DNA of 5,575 nucleotides, taken from contig DSAV01000263.1 of assembly GCA_011046295.1 (NCBI GenBank), forward strand, positions 1 to 5,575, written 5' to 3'. The notes below the pieces were generated by a model. That model was not told the origin of the DNA, ran no database searches, and saw only the letters and a list, made by a program, of their open reading frames with translations. This DNA comes from Deltaproteobacteria bacterium. GTDB lineage: Bacteria; Desulfobacterota; Syntrophia; Syntrophales; Smithellaceae. Numbering within the stretch: position 1 is the first letter of the stretch; the number at the start of each line of letters is the position of its first letter. This document shows, piece by piece, positions 5,429 to 5,575 of this stretch. The position numbers and the translations under genes were made by a program.

Positions 5429-5575
5429 CCGGGTGATCTTTTTGAGCTTCACTTCTATGATGTTTCTTAACTCAAAAGGGTTGAGAGGTTCAAGTTGTTT
5501 TGTGAGAGCGTTTTTCGTGACTTGTGGAATATGTTCAGAGTCCATGATTCTTTGGTAAGGGGTTTTAGGGTTGTC
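5420..5575 (-). CDS. Integrase-core (DDE-type) transposase, C-terminal fragment
   Basis: This frame is open from the window edge and gives 51 residues ending at the TAA at 5422-5420. It begins DNPKTPYQRIMDSEHIPQ and continues with LEPLNPFELRNIIEVKLKKI. The pattern NPKTPYQR-(I/L)-x-S, then a short helix, then LNP-x-EL near the end is what I recall from the C-termini of bacterial transposases annotated as 'integrase catalytic region', common in Desulfobacterota. The catalytic DDE residues lie beyond the window. The gene runs convergently towards purC, with its stop inside the inner terminal repeat. Because only the tail is visible, whether the element is intact cannot be judged. Confidence 0.72.
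   Translation of the reverse strand, partial: DNPKTPYQRIMDSEHIPQVTKNALTKQLEPLNPFELRNIIEVKLKKITRLR

Larger units (their letters stand above)
5353..5575 (-). mobile_element. Insertion element, 3' end (integrase-core type), truncated by the window edge
   Basis: The region holds the C-terminal part of a transposase on the minus strand and, outside it, two directly repeated 27/28-base units. Repeated terminal units next to the transposase stop are usual for insertion sequence ends. The likely tip is the TG at 5353-5354, where the outer repeat begins and the purC-like protein sequence stops. The other end and any target duplication are outside the window, so the boundary is an inference. I do not assign it to a named IS family. 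Confidence 0.7.

Overview
The window looks like chromosomal DNA of a Gram-negative bacterium of moderate GC content, with AT-rich intergenic stretches. The fmt / rsmB pairing, the AGxGG variant of RsmB motif I, the long (~297 aa) form of PurC and the type of transposase at the right edge all point weakly to Desulfobacterota (former Deltaproteobacteria), perhaps a syntroph or sulfate-reducer relative. That placement is inference from memory of these families, not a computed result.

Layout. Both edges are insertion-sequence material. Bases 1-53 (minus strand) encode the first 17 residues of an IS30-like transposase, and its probable terminal region runs to about base 120. A small lipoprotein gene of unknown function follows on the minus strand (145-432). 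A 210-bp AT-rich divergent promoter region separates it from a plus-strand housekeeping block: fmt (643-1584), a PlsC-like acyltransferase (1718-2323, with its own good promoter), rsmB (2416-3759), a metallo-beta-lactamase-fold hydrolase (3836-4471) and purC (4476-5369). The right end (about 5353-5575) is the tail of a second, different insertion element: the last 51 codons of an integrase-core transposase on the minus strand plus two copies of a 27/28-bp terminal repeat.

How the genes fit together. Fmt formylates initiator tRNA and RsmB methylates 16S rRNA, so two of the five plus-strand genes serve translation. Fmt uses 10-formyl-tetrahydrofolate, which purine synthesis also uses, and PurC is a purine-pathway enzyme. 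The MBL hydrolase and purC are only 4 bp apart and almost surely co-transcribed. The acyltransferase is a lipid-metabolism gene placed between fmt and rsmB.

Most notable point: the outermost repeat of the right-hand insertion element appears to supply the last codons and the stop codon of purC, so the insertion seems to have replaced the native purC 3' end and any terminator. I see no CRISPR array, tRNA, rRNA, phage module, defence system or other clearly undescribed system. The remaining unknowns are the small lipoprotein and a few dyad-symmetric sites in intergenic regions.
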